Below, piece after piece: positions 34,365 to 42,741 of a stretch of DNA of 64,000 nt. The position numbers were made by a program, and so were the translations under genes. Position 1 is the first letter of the stretch; the number at the start of each line of letters is the position of its first letter. Source of the DNA: Danxiaibacter sp048498555 (lineage in GTDB: Bacteria > Bacteroidota > Bacteroidia > Chitinophagales > Chitinophagaceae); NCBI GenBank assembly GCA_048498555.1, contig JBEHXT010000001.1, positions 310,001-374,000 of the forward strand. The letters run 5' to 3'. Below the pieces are notes generated by a model. The model did no database searches. It was not told where the DNA came from and worked only from the letters and a program-made list of their open reading frames with translations.

Positions 34365-35735
34365 ATGAAACCAACGCCAATCTTGATCCATATTGTCGAA
34401 GATGATGCTTTTTATTGTTCATTGTTAGCACATCATCTGTCACTAAACCCCGATCACCAGGTAAAAAAATTTACTTCAGCACGGGCGTTTCTGGATGCAT
34501 TGCACGAAAAGCCTGATATTGTTACATTAGATTACTCATTGCCTGATGGAACCGGCGATCAACTATTATCGCAGATAAAAGAGTTAAGCCCCGATACCAA
34601 GATTATTTTTATTTCCGGCCAGAACGACATTAAAATTGCGATAGACCTTTTAAAGAAAGGTGTGCACGATTATATTGTTAAGGATGACGACACCAAGGAA
34701 CGCCTATGGATCGCTGTTCAACATTTACGTGAAACCATTGAATTGAAAAAGGAGCTGGACAACCTGCGGAATGAAGTTGCCAAAAAATATGATTTTCAAA
34801 AAGTGATGATCGGCAACAGCGATCCAATTCGCCAGGTTTTTCAATGGATAGACAAAGCCTCAAAAACAAATATTACCGTTTCTATTAATGGTGAAACCGG
34901 TACAGGTAAAGAACTGGTTGCCAAATCGATACACTTCAATTCACTGCGAAAAAAACAACCGTTTGTAGCGGTGAACGTTGCTGCCATACCTAAAGATTTA
35001 CTGGAAAGTGACCTATTCGGCCACGAAAAAGGCGCGTTTACAGGCGCTGCCGGAAGGCGCATCGGTAAATTTGAAGAAGCACACAAGGGTACTTTGTTCC
35101 TGGATGAAATTGGTGAAATGGATTTAAGCCTGCAGGCAAAACTATTACGTGTTCTGCAGGAAAAAGAGATCACCCGTGTTGGAAGCAATCAACTGGTTCC
35201 AATCGACGTGAGGATAATTGTGGCAACCCACAAAAATTTGCTGCATGAGGTAAAAAACGGACGTTTCAGGGAAGATCTTTACTACAGGCTTCTTGGCTTG
35301 CCCGTTGTTGTGCCGCCATTGAGGGACCGCGGCAATGATATTATCCTTATCGCACGTTTTTTTATTGATCAGTTCTGTAAAGAAAACAGTTTGCAGACAA
35401 AAACCTTAACCGTTGAGGCTAAGAAAAAGCTGATGCTGTATAATTTCCCGGGAAATATCCGCGAGTTAAAATCCATAGTAGAACTGGCCTGTGTAATGAG
35501 CGATGAAAATGAAATTGATGCTCCACATATCAATATTTCCAGTAATAGCTACATCGAAAAAATGAACGGTGAAGACGTTACCCTGAGAGACTTTACCACC
35601 AGGCTGATTCAACATTATCTTGAAGTTTACCAGTACGATGTATTAAAGGTGGCTGAAAAATTAGATATTGGTAAATCTACCATTTACCGCATGATTAAGA
35701 ACAACGAACTAGTAGTTTCCAAATATCACAATTAG
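34365..35735 (+). CDS. sigma-54-dependent response regulator, NtrC family
   Basis: A 456-residue activator with three domains: a receiver (1-120; acidic pocket VEDD at 11-14, phospho-accepting D56 in LDYSLPDG), an AAA+ domain (about 145-375; Walker A GETGTGKE, the GAFTGA loop at about 223-228 that touches sigma-54, and LFLDEIGEM) and a C-terminal Fis-type helix-turn-helix (about 420-450, VAEKLDIGKSTIYRMIK). It would open promoters with sigma-54. It is the first gene of a plus-strand series with an HPt protein, a CheY-like regulator and exopolysaccharide genes, which makes control of that locus its likely job. No cognate histidine kinase lies in the window. Confidence 0.93.
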   Translation: MKPTPILIHIVEDDAFYCSLLAHHLSLNPDHQVKKFTSARAFLDALHEKPDIVTLDYSLPDGTGDQLLSQIKELSPDTKIIFISGQNDIKIAIDLLKKGVHDYIVKDDDTKERLWIAVQHLRETIELKKELDNLRNEVAKKYDFQKVMIGNSDPIRQVFQWIDKASKTNITVSINGETGTGKELVAKSIHFNSLRKKQPFVAVNVAAIPKDLLESDLFGHEKGAFTGAAGRRIGKFEEAHKGTLFLDEIGEMDLSLQAKLLRVLQEKEITRVGSNQLVPIDVRIIVATHKNLLHEVKNGRFREDLYYRLLGLPVVVPPLRDRGNDIILIARFFIDQFCKENSLQTKTLTVEAKKKLMLYNFPGNIRELKSIVELACVMSDENEIDAPHINISSNSYIEKMNGEDVTLRDFTTRLIQHYLEVYQYDVLKVAEKLDIGKSTIYRMIKNNELVVSKYHN

Positions 35736-35812
35736 TTTTACTATTTGTTTTAAGCCTACTTTTGAGCACCTGTGCGGTTCCATTTTAAAATCGTGCAAGA
35801 CTATATATTTCC

Positions 35813-36160
35813 ATGGCAAATTCTTATTTCAATATTGAACATCTTCTTCAATTAACTAACAATGACCTCAACTTCGTGAAAGAACTTGCAAAAGTTTTTT
35901 GCGAAACAATCCCGCCGATGGCTGCAGAAATGCAAATTGCCTGCAAGGAAAGCAATTGGCAGGAAGTGAGCCTGTTAGCCCACAAGCTGAAACCCTCCAT
36001 AGATACGATGCGCATAGAAAGTATAAGGCAGGATATTCTACAGATAGAGTTGCGCACCAAACAAAATATTGACCTCCATACGGTACCTGCACTGGTAACA
36101 AAAGTGTGTGAAGTTGTATATCTTACCAGAGATGAATTAATGGCAAGTTTTTTGAAGTAA
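35813..36160 (+). CDS. HPt (histidine phosphotransfer) domain protein
   Basis: A 115-residue stand-alone phosphorelay protein with a four-helix bundle. The phospho-accepting histidine is H57 in LLAHKLKPS, the HPt signature (H-x-x-K-x-S). HPt proteins shuttle phosphate between a hybrid kinase and a response regulator. It lies 77 bp downstream of the NtrC-type regulator and upstream of a CheY-like protein, so it probably connects an unlinked hybrid kinase to one or both of them. The relay order is inferred. Confidence 0.85.
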   Translation: MANSYFNIEHLLQLTNNDLNFVKELAKVFCETIPPMAAEMQIACKESNWQEVSLLAHKLKPSIDTMRIESIRQDILQIELRTKQNIDLHTVPALVTKVCEVVYLTRDELMASFLK

Positions 36161-36525
36161 AGCTATCCTGGCAAAAATTTTGCCTGGCAGTATTCTAAAA
36201 GTGCGTGGAAATATCAGTATTATTAAAATGTATTATTGACTATTAATAAATTATTTTTTTTAAAGAGATTTTCACTTTTTTTTTGCTTCTTTGTGGAAGT
36301 TTACTATTTTAGCATAAACAAAAAAGCATCATCCAATCCTGGAAATTCCGCCACCGTTTATCCTCCTTTGAAATTTCCGTTTTCTATCCTGAATATCCAC
36401 TTTAAGAATTACTCATTATCTGCTCCACTTCCTGTGATTAATCGTTACCATTTGCTTGCGTATGTACGTGTTTTGGTAGCTATTAAATTGATTAACTGCC
36501 CTCTGGCGCAGAAATAAATGAGATT
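36161..36525. other. intergenic region, no convincing gene
   Basis: This 365-bp AT-rich gap separates the HPt gene from the CheY-like gene. A 93-codon frame (36236-36517) runs through it but has a low-complexity, Phe/Lys-rich start and no recognisable features. A promoter for the downstream exopolysaccharide genes is likely here, although no clear motif was found. Confidence 0.4.
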
Positions 36526-36924
36526 ATGAAAAAGATATTAATTGTAGAAGATAATGTTCCGATGAGATATTTGTTAGAAACGATTCTTAAGAAGTCATAT
36601 AATGTGCGCTCGGCAGATGATGGATTAACGGCAATGATGTTACTATCTCAAGGATTTGTACCTGACTTAATACTAACTGATATAAATATGCCTTCCATTA
36701 ATGGGTGGGAATTGATCGTGTACCTGAAGAAAAGCATTTTATATAAGAACATCCCCATCGTAGTATTATCGTCCAGCCAACTGGAAGATGTTGCGTTGGC
36801 AACCGATAAAGATCTGATACACGGATGTATCAAAAAGCCTTTTGAGCCTGTTAATTTGCTACAACATTTATCAGGCGTGCTTAAAACCTCTAACTATTTG
36901 TCTGCTGTACCAGTAAAAGAATAA
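36526..36924 (+). CDS. single-domain response regulator (CheY-like)
   Basis: A 132-residue receiver domain with no output domain. The acidic pocket is EDN (8-10), the phospho-accepting residue is D52 in LTDINMPS, the switch Ser/Thr lies in VVLSSSQ, and the lysine is in IKKPFEP. Such proteins act as phosphate sinks or bind a partner. It is 23 bp upstream of the sugar transferase gene, which has a receiver-like N-terminus, so a link between the relay and polysaccharide initiation is plausible; this is inference. Confidence 0.88.
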   Translation: MKKILIVEDNVPMRYLLETILKKSYNVRSADDGLTAMMLLSQGFVPDLILTDINMPSINGWELIVYLKKSILYKNIPIVVLSSSQLEDVALATDKDLIHGCIKKPFEPVNLLQHLSGVLKTSNYLSAVPVKE

Positions 36925-36947
36925 TTTATTTTTTTAAAAAGACACCT

Positions 36948-38105
36948 ATGGTTCCTTTGCAAGAATGTGACAACACACAATTAAATGCTATTCCATCGGT
37001 TAACAAGGTACTGCTGATCTCTGAAAATGGTGCGACGACTAAAAGTAAACTACTATTGTTAATTGGTCCTTTCGGGAAAGATGAGGCTCAGCGCCTTTTT
37101 TCTCATGGTTATCCTTTGTATCAACTGCCTTTCGCAAGCGATCTTCTCACCATTGAACAAATGAGAATGTTGCCGGCACGGGAAATTGCAGCCATCGTTA
37201 TTAAAAATGACGAGAAAGGTTTGCATTCCAAGCAAATTGATGCAGTTAGAAAATTAAAACTTCACACCGCGGTTCCTGTAATTCTTTATACGCAGGAAGT
37301 TTCGGAAACGATTATAGCTGAAATCAAAAAATACCGTGTTATAGACGACGCCATCAGTTCTTTGGATGACGTTGATGATCTTGATTTCAAGATTAACTTT
37401 CTGAGCAGGTATAAAAAAATGGTTTCTTCTAAAATCGTTATTCCAAATCACGCAAAACATTTAAATAGATCCGTTAGCCATGCATTGCGCAGAACACTGG
37501 ATATACTTGTATCCTCTGCCCTGCTGCTAATGCTGTTGCCTCTTTTTACTGTAGTGGCCCTGGCAATCAAGTTAGAATCCAGGGGGCCTATATTTTATAT
37601 TTCAAAAAGAGCGGGCAGGCGCTATAAGGTTTTCAAATTTTACAAGTTCAGGACAATGGTTGTAAATGCAGACAAGAAGTTACAGGACCTGTCTCATTTA
37701 AACCAGTATGGTGGTAAGGAAAAAGAAGATGACAAGGCTCCAAAATTCCTTAAAATAAAAGATGATCCAAGGATTACAAAAATTGGCTCCTTCTTAAGAA
37801 ACACAAGCATTGACGAACTGCCTCAGTTGCTGAATGTATTACTGGGACATATGTCACTTGTCGGTAATCGTCCATTACCCTTGTATGAGGCCGCAACACT
37901 TACCAATGACCATTGGGCCAACCGTTTTGACGCACCGGCCGGTATTACAGGTCTCTGGCAGATAATGAAACGCGGTGAAGACGATATGTCAATTGAAGAA
38001 CGAATTGAACTGGACATCGCCTACGCAAAAAACAATTCTCTTTTTGTTGACCTGTGGATTATGGTAAAAACGCCGTTCGCTATGTTACAAAAATCGAATG
38101 TTTAA
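36948..38105 (+). CDS. polyprenyl-phosphate sugar-1-phosphate transferase with receiver-like N-terminus
   Basis: A 385-residue initiating glycosyltransferase that would load the first sugar-1-phosphate onto undecaprenyl phosphate. The catalytic part (about 170-385) has the family features: a membrane re-entrant helix (TLDILVSSALLLMLLPLFTVV), KLESRGPIFYISKRAGR, FKFYKFRTMV, TSIDELPQLLNVL and a terminal GITGLWQI. The N-terminal 150 residues are soluble and resemble a receiver fold (alternating strands and helices, AIVIKNDE, VPVILYTQE), but without a clear phospho-Asp triad. Most WcaJ/WbaP enzymes have membrane helices in this place. It is preceded by the CheY-like gene. Confidence 0.88.
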   Translation: MVPLQECDNTQLNAIPSVNKVLLISENGATTKSKLLLLIGPFGKDEAQRLFSHGYPLYQLPFASDLLTIEQMRMLPAREIAAIVIKNDEKGLHSKQIDAVRKLKLHTAVPVILYTQEVSETIIAEIKKYRVIDDAISSLDDVDDLDFKINFLSRYKKMVSSKIVIPNHAKHLNRSVSHALRRTLDILVSSALLLMLLPLFTVVALAIKLESRGPIFYISKRAGRRYKVFKFYKFRTMVVNADKKLQDLSHLNQYGGKEKEDDKAPKFLKIKDDPRITKIGSFLRNTSIDELPQLLNVLLGHMSLVGNRPLPLYEAATLTNDHWANRFDAPAGITGLWQIMKRGEDDMSIEERIELDIAYAKNNSLFVDLWIMVKTPFAMLQKSNV

Positions 38106-38143
38106 AAGAGAATAACGAAGGGATTTAACACTAAACGTAAAAC

Positions 38144-39043
38144 ATGAAGCAACCCTTAATTTCGATCATCACAGTAAACTACAATTCTGCTGATGTGACA
38201 TGCGAATTTTTGGAATCAACCAAGCGGCTCAACTATAAAAATTTTGAGACCATAGTGGTTGATAATGCCTCGAAGGAAGATCACACGGAACGTTTTTTAA
38301 ATGGAGAGTATCCCAACGTACAGGTTATACGCTGCAAAGAAAATCTTGGTTTCACAGGTGGCAATAACGTAGGTATAAAAGCCAGTAAAGGGGACTTTGT
38401 ATTTATTGTAAATAATGATACAGAAATCACTCCCGACTTGCTGGACAAACTGTTGGAACCTTTCGCTTTTGATGAATCAGTTGGCGTTGTAAGCCCCAAA
38501 ATCAAATACTTCTATCAGCCTGGTATTATTCAGTATGCAGGGTTTACCAGCATGAATATGTACACCTGCCAAAACTCAACCGTTGGCAACAAGCAGGAAG
38601 ATAAAGGCCAGTTTGATTTTATGTCCACCACTTACTGTGCGCATGGAGCAGCTATGCTGGTAAAGCGCGAAGTGATTGAGAAGGTTGGCATGTTTGCCGA
38701 GAACTTTTTTCTTTACTATGAAGAAGTAGACTGGAGCACCCGGATTATAAGAGCCGGCTACAAAATTATATACCAGGGTTACGCAACTATTTACCATAAG
38801 GAATCAATGACTGTAGGTAAACAGAGCACAATAAAGGTTTATTACCACACCCGCAACAGGATTTATTATATGCGAAGAAATGCGAAGAAAATTCAACTGC
38901 TTACGTTTTACGCATTTTTCACATTAGCTACGATACCTAAAATGACCCTTAAATTTCTAACCAAAAAACAGTTTGAACACCTTCGCTTTTTCTTTAAAGG
39001 AATCGCATGGAATTTTCAGGCTTCAACAGTCTCCCCGCAATAA
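38144..39043 (+). CDS. glycosyltransferase family 2
   Basis: A 299-residue GT-A enzyme. It opens with the GT2 nucleotide-sugar strand (ISIITVNYNSADV), has DNAS and NNDTEITPD (metal-binding Asp motif), and an acceptor segment FLYYEEVDWSTRIIRAGY. This layout matches rhamnosyltransferase-type GT2 proteins; the sugar cannot be read directly. A C-terminal stretch (FFTLATIPKMTLKFL) suggests membrane association. It follows the initiating transferase by 38 bp and would add an early residue of the polymer. Confidence 0.87.
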   Translation: MKQPLISIITVNYNSADVTCEFLESTKRLNYKNFETIVVDNASKEDHTERFLNGEYPNVQVIRCKENLGFTGGNNVGIKASKGDFVFIVNNDTEITPDLLDKLLEPFAFDESVGVVSPKIKYFYQPGIIQYAGFTSMNMYTCQNSTVGNKQEDKGQFDFMSTTYCAHGAAMLVKREVIEKVGMFAENFFLYYEEVDWSTRIIRAGYKIIYQGYATIYHKESMTVGKQSTIKVYYHTRNRIYYMRRNAKKIQLLTFYAFFTLATIPKMTLKFLTKKQFEHLRFFFKGIAWNFQASTVSPQ

Positions 39044-39271
39044 GCCTGAAAATGCACAGGCTAGTGGTGGCAGATCTGTAAATAAGGAAAAGATAGGTAG
39101 AATAGCTTAAGGTCGTTTCAGCAGAGTAGTAGCAGAAAACTTTCTTTGAAAATATTTAAAAGGTTTCTTTTTTGAAAAAGCAGGTACAATTATTGTTCTA
39201 TTGTTGCGACAATAACAAAAATCCGACAATCGATATCTGTTCCCTGCCAATAGCAGTTTTAAATAATCATT

Positions 39272-40489
39272 ATGGAGTTAGCCGGAAAAATTGGTTTATA
39301 TATTTTCTATGCGTTTGAGATATGGATAATGAGCTATTTTGCAATAGTGACAATATTCGTATTGCTGGATTTGTTAAACCTAAGATTTGCAAAAAAGATT
39401 TCTTATCAGAATCCACAGCTGAAGAATTATTCTTTTGCTGTACTGGTCCCGCTTCATCAGAATGTTGACTTTTTGGAGCCTATACTGGATTCGCTTTTAA
39501 AACAAACCTATAATAACATTTCATTCTTTGTTATTGCCGACGACTGCCCTCCTATAGACCTGCCATGCAAGGATGACAGGTTGCACATTTTTCATCCACC
39601 TGTGGCATTGCATTCAAAAATAAAATCCATACAATTAGCCCTGCAACACATTCCTGAAGATAAGTTTGACGCACTGGCCATACTTGATGCAGACAACCTG
39701 GTGCATCCTGACTTTTTCAAGGTAATGAATGCTTACTACAACAAAGGCTTTAAAGCGGTACAAAGCACACTGGCACCTAAGAATATAGACACAACATTTG
39801 CAAAGCTTGACACAATTAATGACCAGTATTACAATTTTATAGACAGAAGGGTTCCTTCAAAACTGGGCCTTAATGCAAACATTTCAGGACGGGGTACAGT
39901 TGTAGACATAAAAATGTACAAATCCGTTTCTTACGATAGTTTATTTGGTGGGTTTGATAAGAAGCTGCAATGCGAATTATCCAAGCAAACTACAATCGGC
40001 TATGCATCAGACGCTATTCTTTATGATGAAAAAGTAAGCGATGGCAACAGCATGCAAAAACAACGTACGCGTTGGATAAACGCCTATTTCAGATACTTTA
40101 AAGAAGCCGCAAAAGTTTTCTTTACTGGTTTATTCAGAGCAAATTTCAGGGTAATGTTCGCGGGATACACGAATATGCGCCCTCCCCTTTTTATCCAGTT
40201 GTTCCTGGCCCTGATGATATTGCTGATCAATGTACTGTTCTTTCCAAAGTTGGCAACATACGCAGCATTAATATTCGGGGCTTACCTGTTAAGTTTTCTA
40301 TATATCGTAATCTTTAAAAATAAGCTCCTTACAGCCAAAGAAAGCATCAATACCGTGTTTAGGATTCCATTGTTTATTTCGAGGCAGGTAAAGGCACTGT
40401 TTAATATAAAAAAAGCGAACCGCTCTTTTTTACAAACAGACAATTATAAAGCAGTTTTTATCGATGACATTTTGGAAAAAAATTTATAA
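39272..40489 (+). CDS. membrane glycosyltransferase family 2 (processive-like)
   Basis: A 405-residue protein with an N-terminal membrane helix (13-35), a GT-A domain (about 55-280) and two or three C-terminal membrane helices (about 290-350). The catalytic domain shows FAVLVPLHQNVDFLEPIL, AILDADN (DxD-type), the ANISGRG segment and QKQRTRWINAYF, close to the Q-x-x-R-W motif of processive GT2 enzymes. It may extend or export a glycan chain, or glycosylate a lipid. It lies in line with the other glycosyltransferase genes after a 228-bp gap. Confidence 0.83.
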   Translation: MELAGKIGLYIFYAFEIWIMSYFAIVTIFVLLDLLNLRFAKKISYQNPQLKNYSFAVLVPLHQNVDFLEPILDSLLKQTYNNISFFVIADDCPPIDLPCKDDRLHIFHPPVALHSKIKSIQLALQHIPEDKFDALAILDADNLVHPDFFKVMNAYYNKGFKAVQSTLAPKNIDTTFAKLDTINDQYYNFIDRRVPSKLGLNANISGRGTVVDIKMYKSVSYDSLFGGFDKKLQCELSKQTTIGYASDAILYDEKVSDGNSMQKQRTRWINAYFRYFKEAAKVFFTGLFRANFRVMFAGYTNMRPPLFIQLFLALMILLINVLFFPKLATYAALIFGAYLLSFLYIVIFKNKLLTAKESINTVFRIPLFISRQVKALFNIKKANRSFLQTDNYKAVFIDDILEKNL

Positions 40490-40554
40490 GTTATTATATT
40501 AGAATGATCCCTGCTGCAGGAGCTGAAGTTTAAACGGGATTTAAAAAAATAAAT

Positions 40555-41406
40555 ATGCGCATCTTTAAGAACCCTGAGTGGATAAAACAATTCGAGTATC
40601 CATACGAAAGTTTCGATCAGATACCCGAAAAGGTTTTTGATGAGATTAATGAAGGGCTTGATAAAATTCAATCCCCCACACCAAAGGTGAGCATCATTAT
40701 CACTGCATGGAATGAGGAAGTGAACATCATACGCTCTGTTGGCAGCTTGTCTAAATTAAAAACAAACATCCCTTTCGAAATTGTTCTTATCAATAATAAC
40801 TCGAGCGACAAAACCCAGGACACAATGGATAAGCTTCATGTGCGAAACTTCTTCCAGGGTAAACAGGGCTGGGGACCGGCGAGGCAGATGGGACAAGAGC
40901 AGGCATTGGGCGAATATGTTTTACTTGCTGATGCTGACTGCCTTTATCCAGACTGCTGGCTTGATGAAATGGTAACTGTTCTTGAACAGTCGGGAGTTGT
41001 TGCAGTTTACGGAAGATATTCATTCATTAGCGAGCCAGGATTTCCACGCTGGCAGCTTTCTATCCTGGAATCGTTCAAAGATGTAATCGCTGAAGTCCGC
41101 CAGATAAAAAGGCCTTACCTGAATACTTACGGGCTTAGCATGGGTTATGTAAAAAAATACGGGCTTGAAGCAGGCTTTGTGAACAACGGTTTCAGGGGAA
41201 ATGACGGCCGCCTTGCCTACGATCTGATGGCATTCGGAAAAATTAAGCAGGTACGATCCAATAAAAGCCGCGTATGGACCGGACCGCGAACATTACAAAA
41301 AGATGGTAGCCTGAGCAATGCACTAACTAAAAGGATACTTCGTGAAGTAAAACGTTTTTCCGGCTACTTCCACACACGTATGAAGTATCACGCGCCGAAG
41401 GACTAG
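40555..41406 (+). CDS. glycosyltransferase family 2
   Basis: A 283-residue GT-A enzyme. About 48 residues precede the core, then VSIIITAWNEEVNIIRS, LINNNSSDKT, ADADCLYPD (metal motif) and GNDGRLAYDL (acceptor-side acidic residues). There is no membrane helix. It is the last plus-strand gene of this set and is followed by a terminator. The sugar specificity is unknown. The protein starts at 40555, 65 bp after the previous stop. Confidence 0.85.
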   Translation: MRIFKNPEWIKQFEYPYESFDQIPEKVFDEINEGLDKIQSPTPKVSIIITAWNEEVNIIRSVGSLSKLKTNIPFEIVLINNNSSDKTQDTMDKLHVRNFFQGKQGWGPARQMGQEQALGEYVLLADADCLYPDCWLDEMVTVLEQSGVVAVYGRYSFISEPGFPRWQLSILESFKDVIAEVRQIKRPYLNTYGLSMGYVKKYGLEAGFVNNGFRGNDGRLAYDLMAFGKIKQVRSNKSRVWTGPRTLQKDGSLSNALTKRILREVKRFSGYFHTRMKYHAPKD

Positions 41407-41540
41407 ATGAGAGATGAAGAGTGAATAGTGAATAGTGAATAGTGAATGGTGAATAGTGAAGTATGTATGAGGTTTTGTTTGTGCATCAGGGTTAGTGAAT
41501 TGATTTAATTACAATTGGGTTTCCTATACTTTAAATAGAT

Positions 41541-41569
41541 AAAGGGGCAGATTAACTGCCTCTTTTTTT
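41541..41569 (+). terminator. intrinsic terminator after the GT2 genes
   Basis: A GC-rich stem (ggggcag / ctgcctc, one G-T pair, extendable by A-T pairs) around an attaa loop is followed by seven T residues, in the orientation of the plus-strand glycosyltransferase genes. Confidence 0.85.
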
Positions 41570-41758
41570 ATGAATACAATTAAGCAGGCAGGCAAGCATC
41601 GAGAGGAAATACTTTCTTGTTACAATACAACTTTCAACACAATATCAAACTTGATTTATTGGCTCATAATTAATAGCAACCAATGTTTTCAGGAAAACAT
41701 ATACAAAGCAAAACAGAGCGTGAAAACAATACTAAGGCTAAAGAAAACAGGGCAAACA

Positions 41759-41784
41759 AAAAGGGCAGATAAATCTGCCCTTTT
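41759..41784. terminator. bidirectional terminator hairpin
   Basis: A perfect 12-bp stem (aaaagggcagat / atctgccctttt) with a 2-nt loop; the A-run and T-run on the two sides let it act on both strands, between the plus-strand GT genes and the minus-strand SGNH gene. Confidence 0.85.
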
Positions 41785-41884
41785 GCTTTTTCAGAACTTA
41801 TAATCGGAAGTAATAGGAAATGTTATGGCGCATTCTCTTCTGCAAGTCAAGCCTCATTAAAACAGGGCTACTCACCTATCTGCG

Positions 41885-42736
41885 CTAATTTGTTACCGGC
41901 CTTTGAAACATAAAGGTTGTCATAGCATTTGCACCGGCCATGTTGGTGTGTACACGATCGGCAAACATGTTGTTATCCAGTTCGCTTTTGTTTAAATCAG
42001 TAAACACATATTTCTTCTGTTCAAAGTATCCTGTTATTTCACTGTAGTCATTAAATCTTTTCAGTGAAGGCGGATAATATGGAGCAAGGAAGAAATGAGC
42101 CGTATTGCCATGTGAGGTACACAGCTGTTGTATAGAATCTATCATTTGCTGAAAAGCCTTCTTGTCTGCAATCATCGGCATAACGCCACCACTTGCCACT
42201 TTTTTACCCGTTTCACTTGATATGATGCGAGAGCTGATAGAATGATCATCCGGCTTGTTAAAGAAATACATGCTTCTTAAAAAGAAAATGGAGTTTAGTG
42301 TTAACAACGGAAATACATCATACTTTTTAGAAGGGATCAGTTTTTTGAACGATGCTGAATTTGGCGTAAAGAAAGAGTAATCCTGATCATCATCTTTCGG
42401 CACATCAAAAGCTGTTATTTCAATAAATATTTCAGACCCTTTATTGTGCTTGTTAATCTCGTCAACTACAGGAAATATGTAGTGAGCAGTCATGCCATTA
42501 AATCCAAGATTGATCAGATCTAATCCCAAACTTTCACGAGCCAGTTTTTCATTAACTGTATTCATTGCCCTTGAGTTTCCAAGAACAAAATATTTATGTT
42601 CAGGTTGCCTGAAAAACCGGCTGTACCTGAATTGAGAATGGCTATCCAATGTATGTTTGAATCCGATAAAAAGCAGATACTGGCAAACCCACACAGCCAA
42701 AAACAAAAAGAAAACACGTAATAAGAATTGTTTCAT
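41885..42736 (-). CDS. SGNH-like protein, partner of the MBOAT acyltransferase
   Basis: A 283-residue protein with one N-terminal membrane anchor (about 5-24) and a periplasmic domain. LGNSRAMNTV (about 52-61) resembles the SGNH/DltD/AlgX block I, NLGFNGMTA the second block, and DRVHTNMAG (about 260-268) the Asp-x-x-His block V. Such proteins accept or transfer acyl groups together with an MBOAT membrane protein. The MBOAT gene lies 5 bp upstream on the same strand, giving a two-gene acylation module for the polysaccharide. Acetyl is the most common group, but that is inference. Confidence 0.8.
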   Translation of the reverse strand: MKQFLLRVFFLFLAVWVCQYLLFIGFKHTLDSHSQFRYSRFFRQPEHKYFVLGNSRAMNTVNEKLARESLGLDLINLGFNGMTAHYIFPVVDEINKHNKGSEIFIEITAFDVPKDDDQDYSFFTPNSASFKKLIPSKKYDVFPLLTLNSIFFLRSMYFFNKPDDHSISSRIISSETGKKVASGGVMPMIADKKAFQQMIDSIQQLCTSHGNTAHFFLAPYYPPSLKRFNDYSEITGYFEQKKYVFTDLNKSELDNNMFADRVHTNMAGANAMTTFMFQRPVTN

Positions 42737-42741
42737 AACAA

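Larger units (their letters stand above)
41407..41884. repeat. convergent gap with a gtgaata heptad array
   Basis: A tandem array (41421-41462) steps gtgaata, gtgaata, gtgaata, gtgaatg, gtgaata, gtgaagt right after the glycosyltransferase stop. Two hairpin terminators follow (listed separately). A 77-codon frame between them (41570-41803) runs through the second terminator and is not believed to be a gene. Confidence 0.8.

Noticed and set aside
36236..36517. 93-codon ORF between the HPt and CheY-like genes
   Set aside because: Phe/Lys-rich start from A/T-rich DNA, no recognisable domain, no good start context.
2341..41462. Heptad tracts as a CRISPR array
   Set aside because: Units are 7 nt with no spacers of constant length, the tracts are short and scattered, and no cas genes are present.
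41570..41803. 77-codon plus-strand ORF after the glycosyltransferase genes
   Set aside because: It begins right after one terminator and runs through a second perfect terminator hairpin; composition is low-complexity and it matches nothing known.
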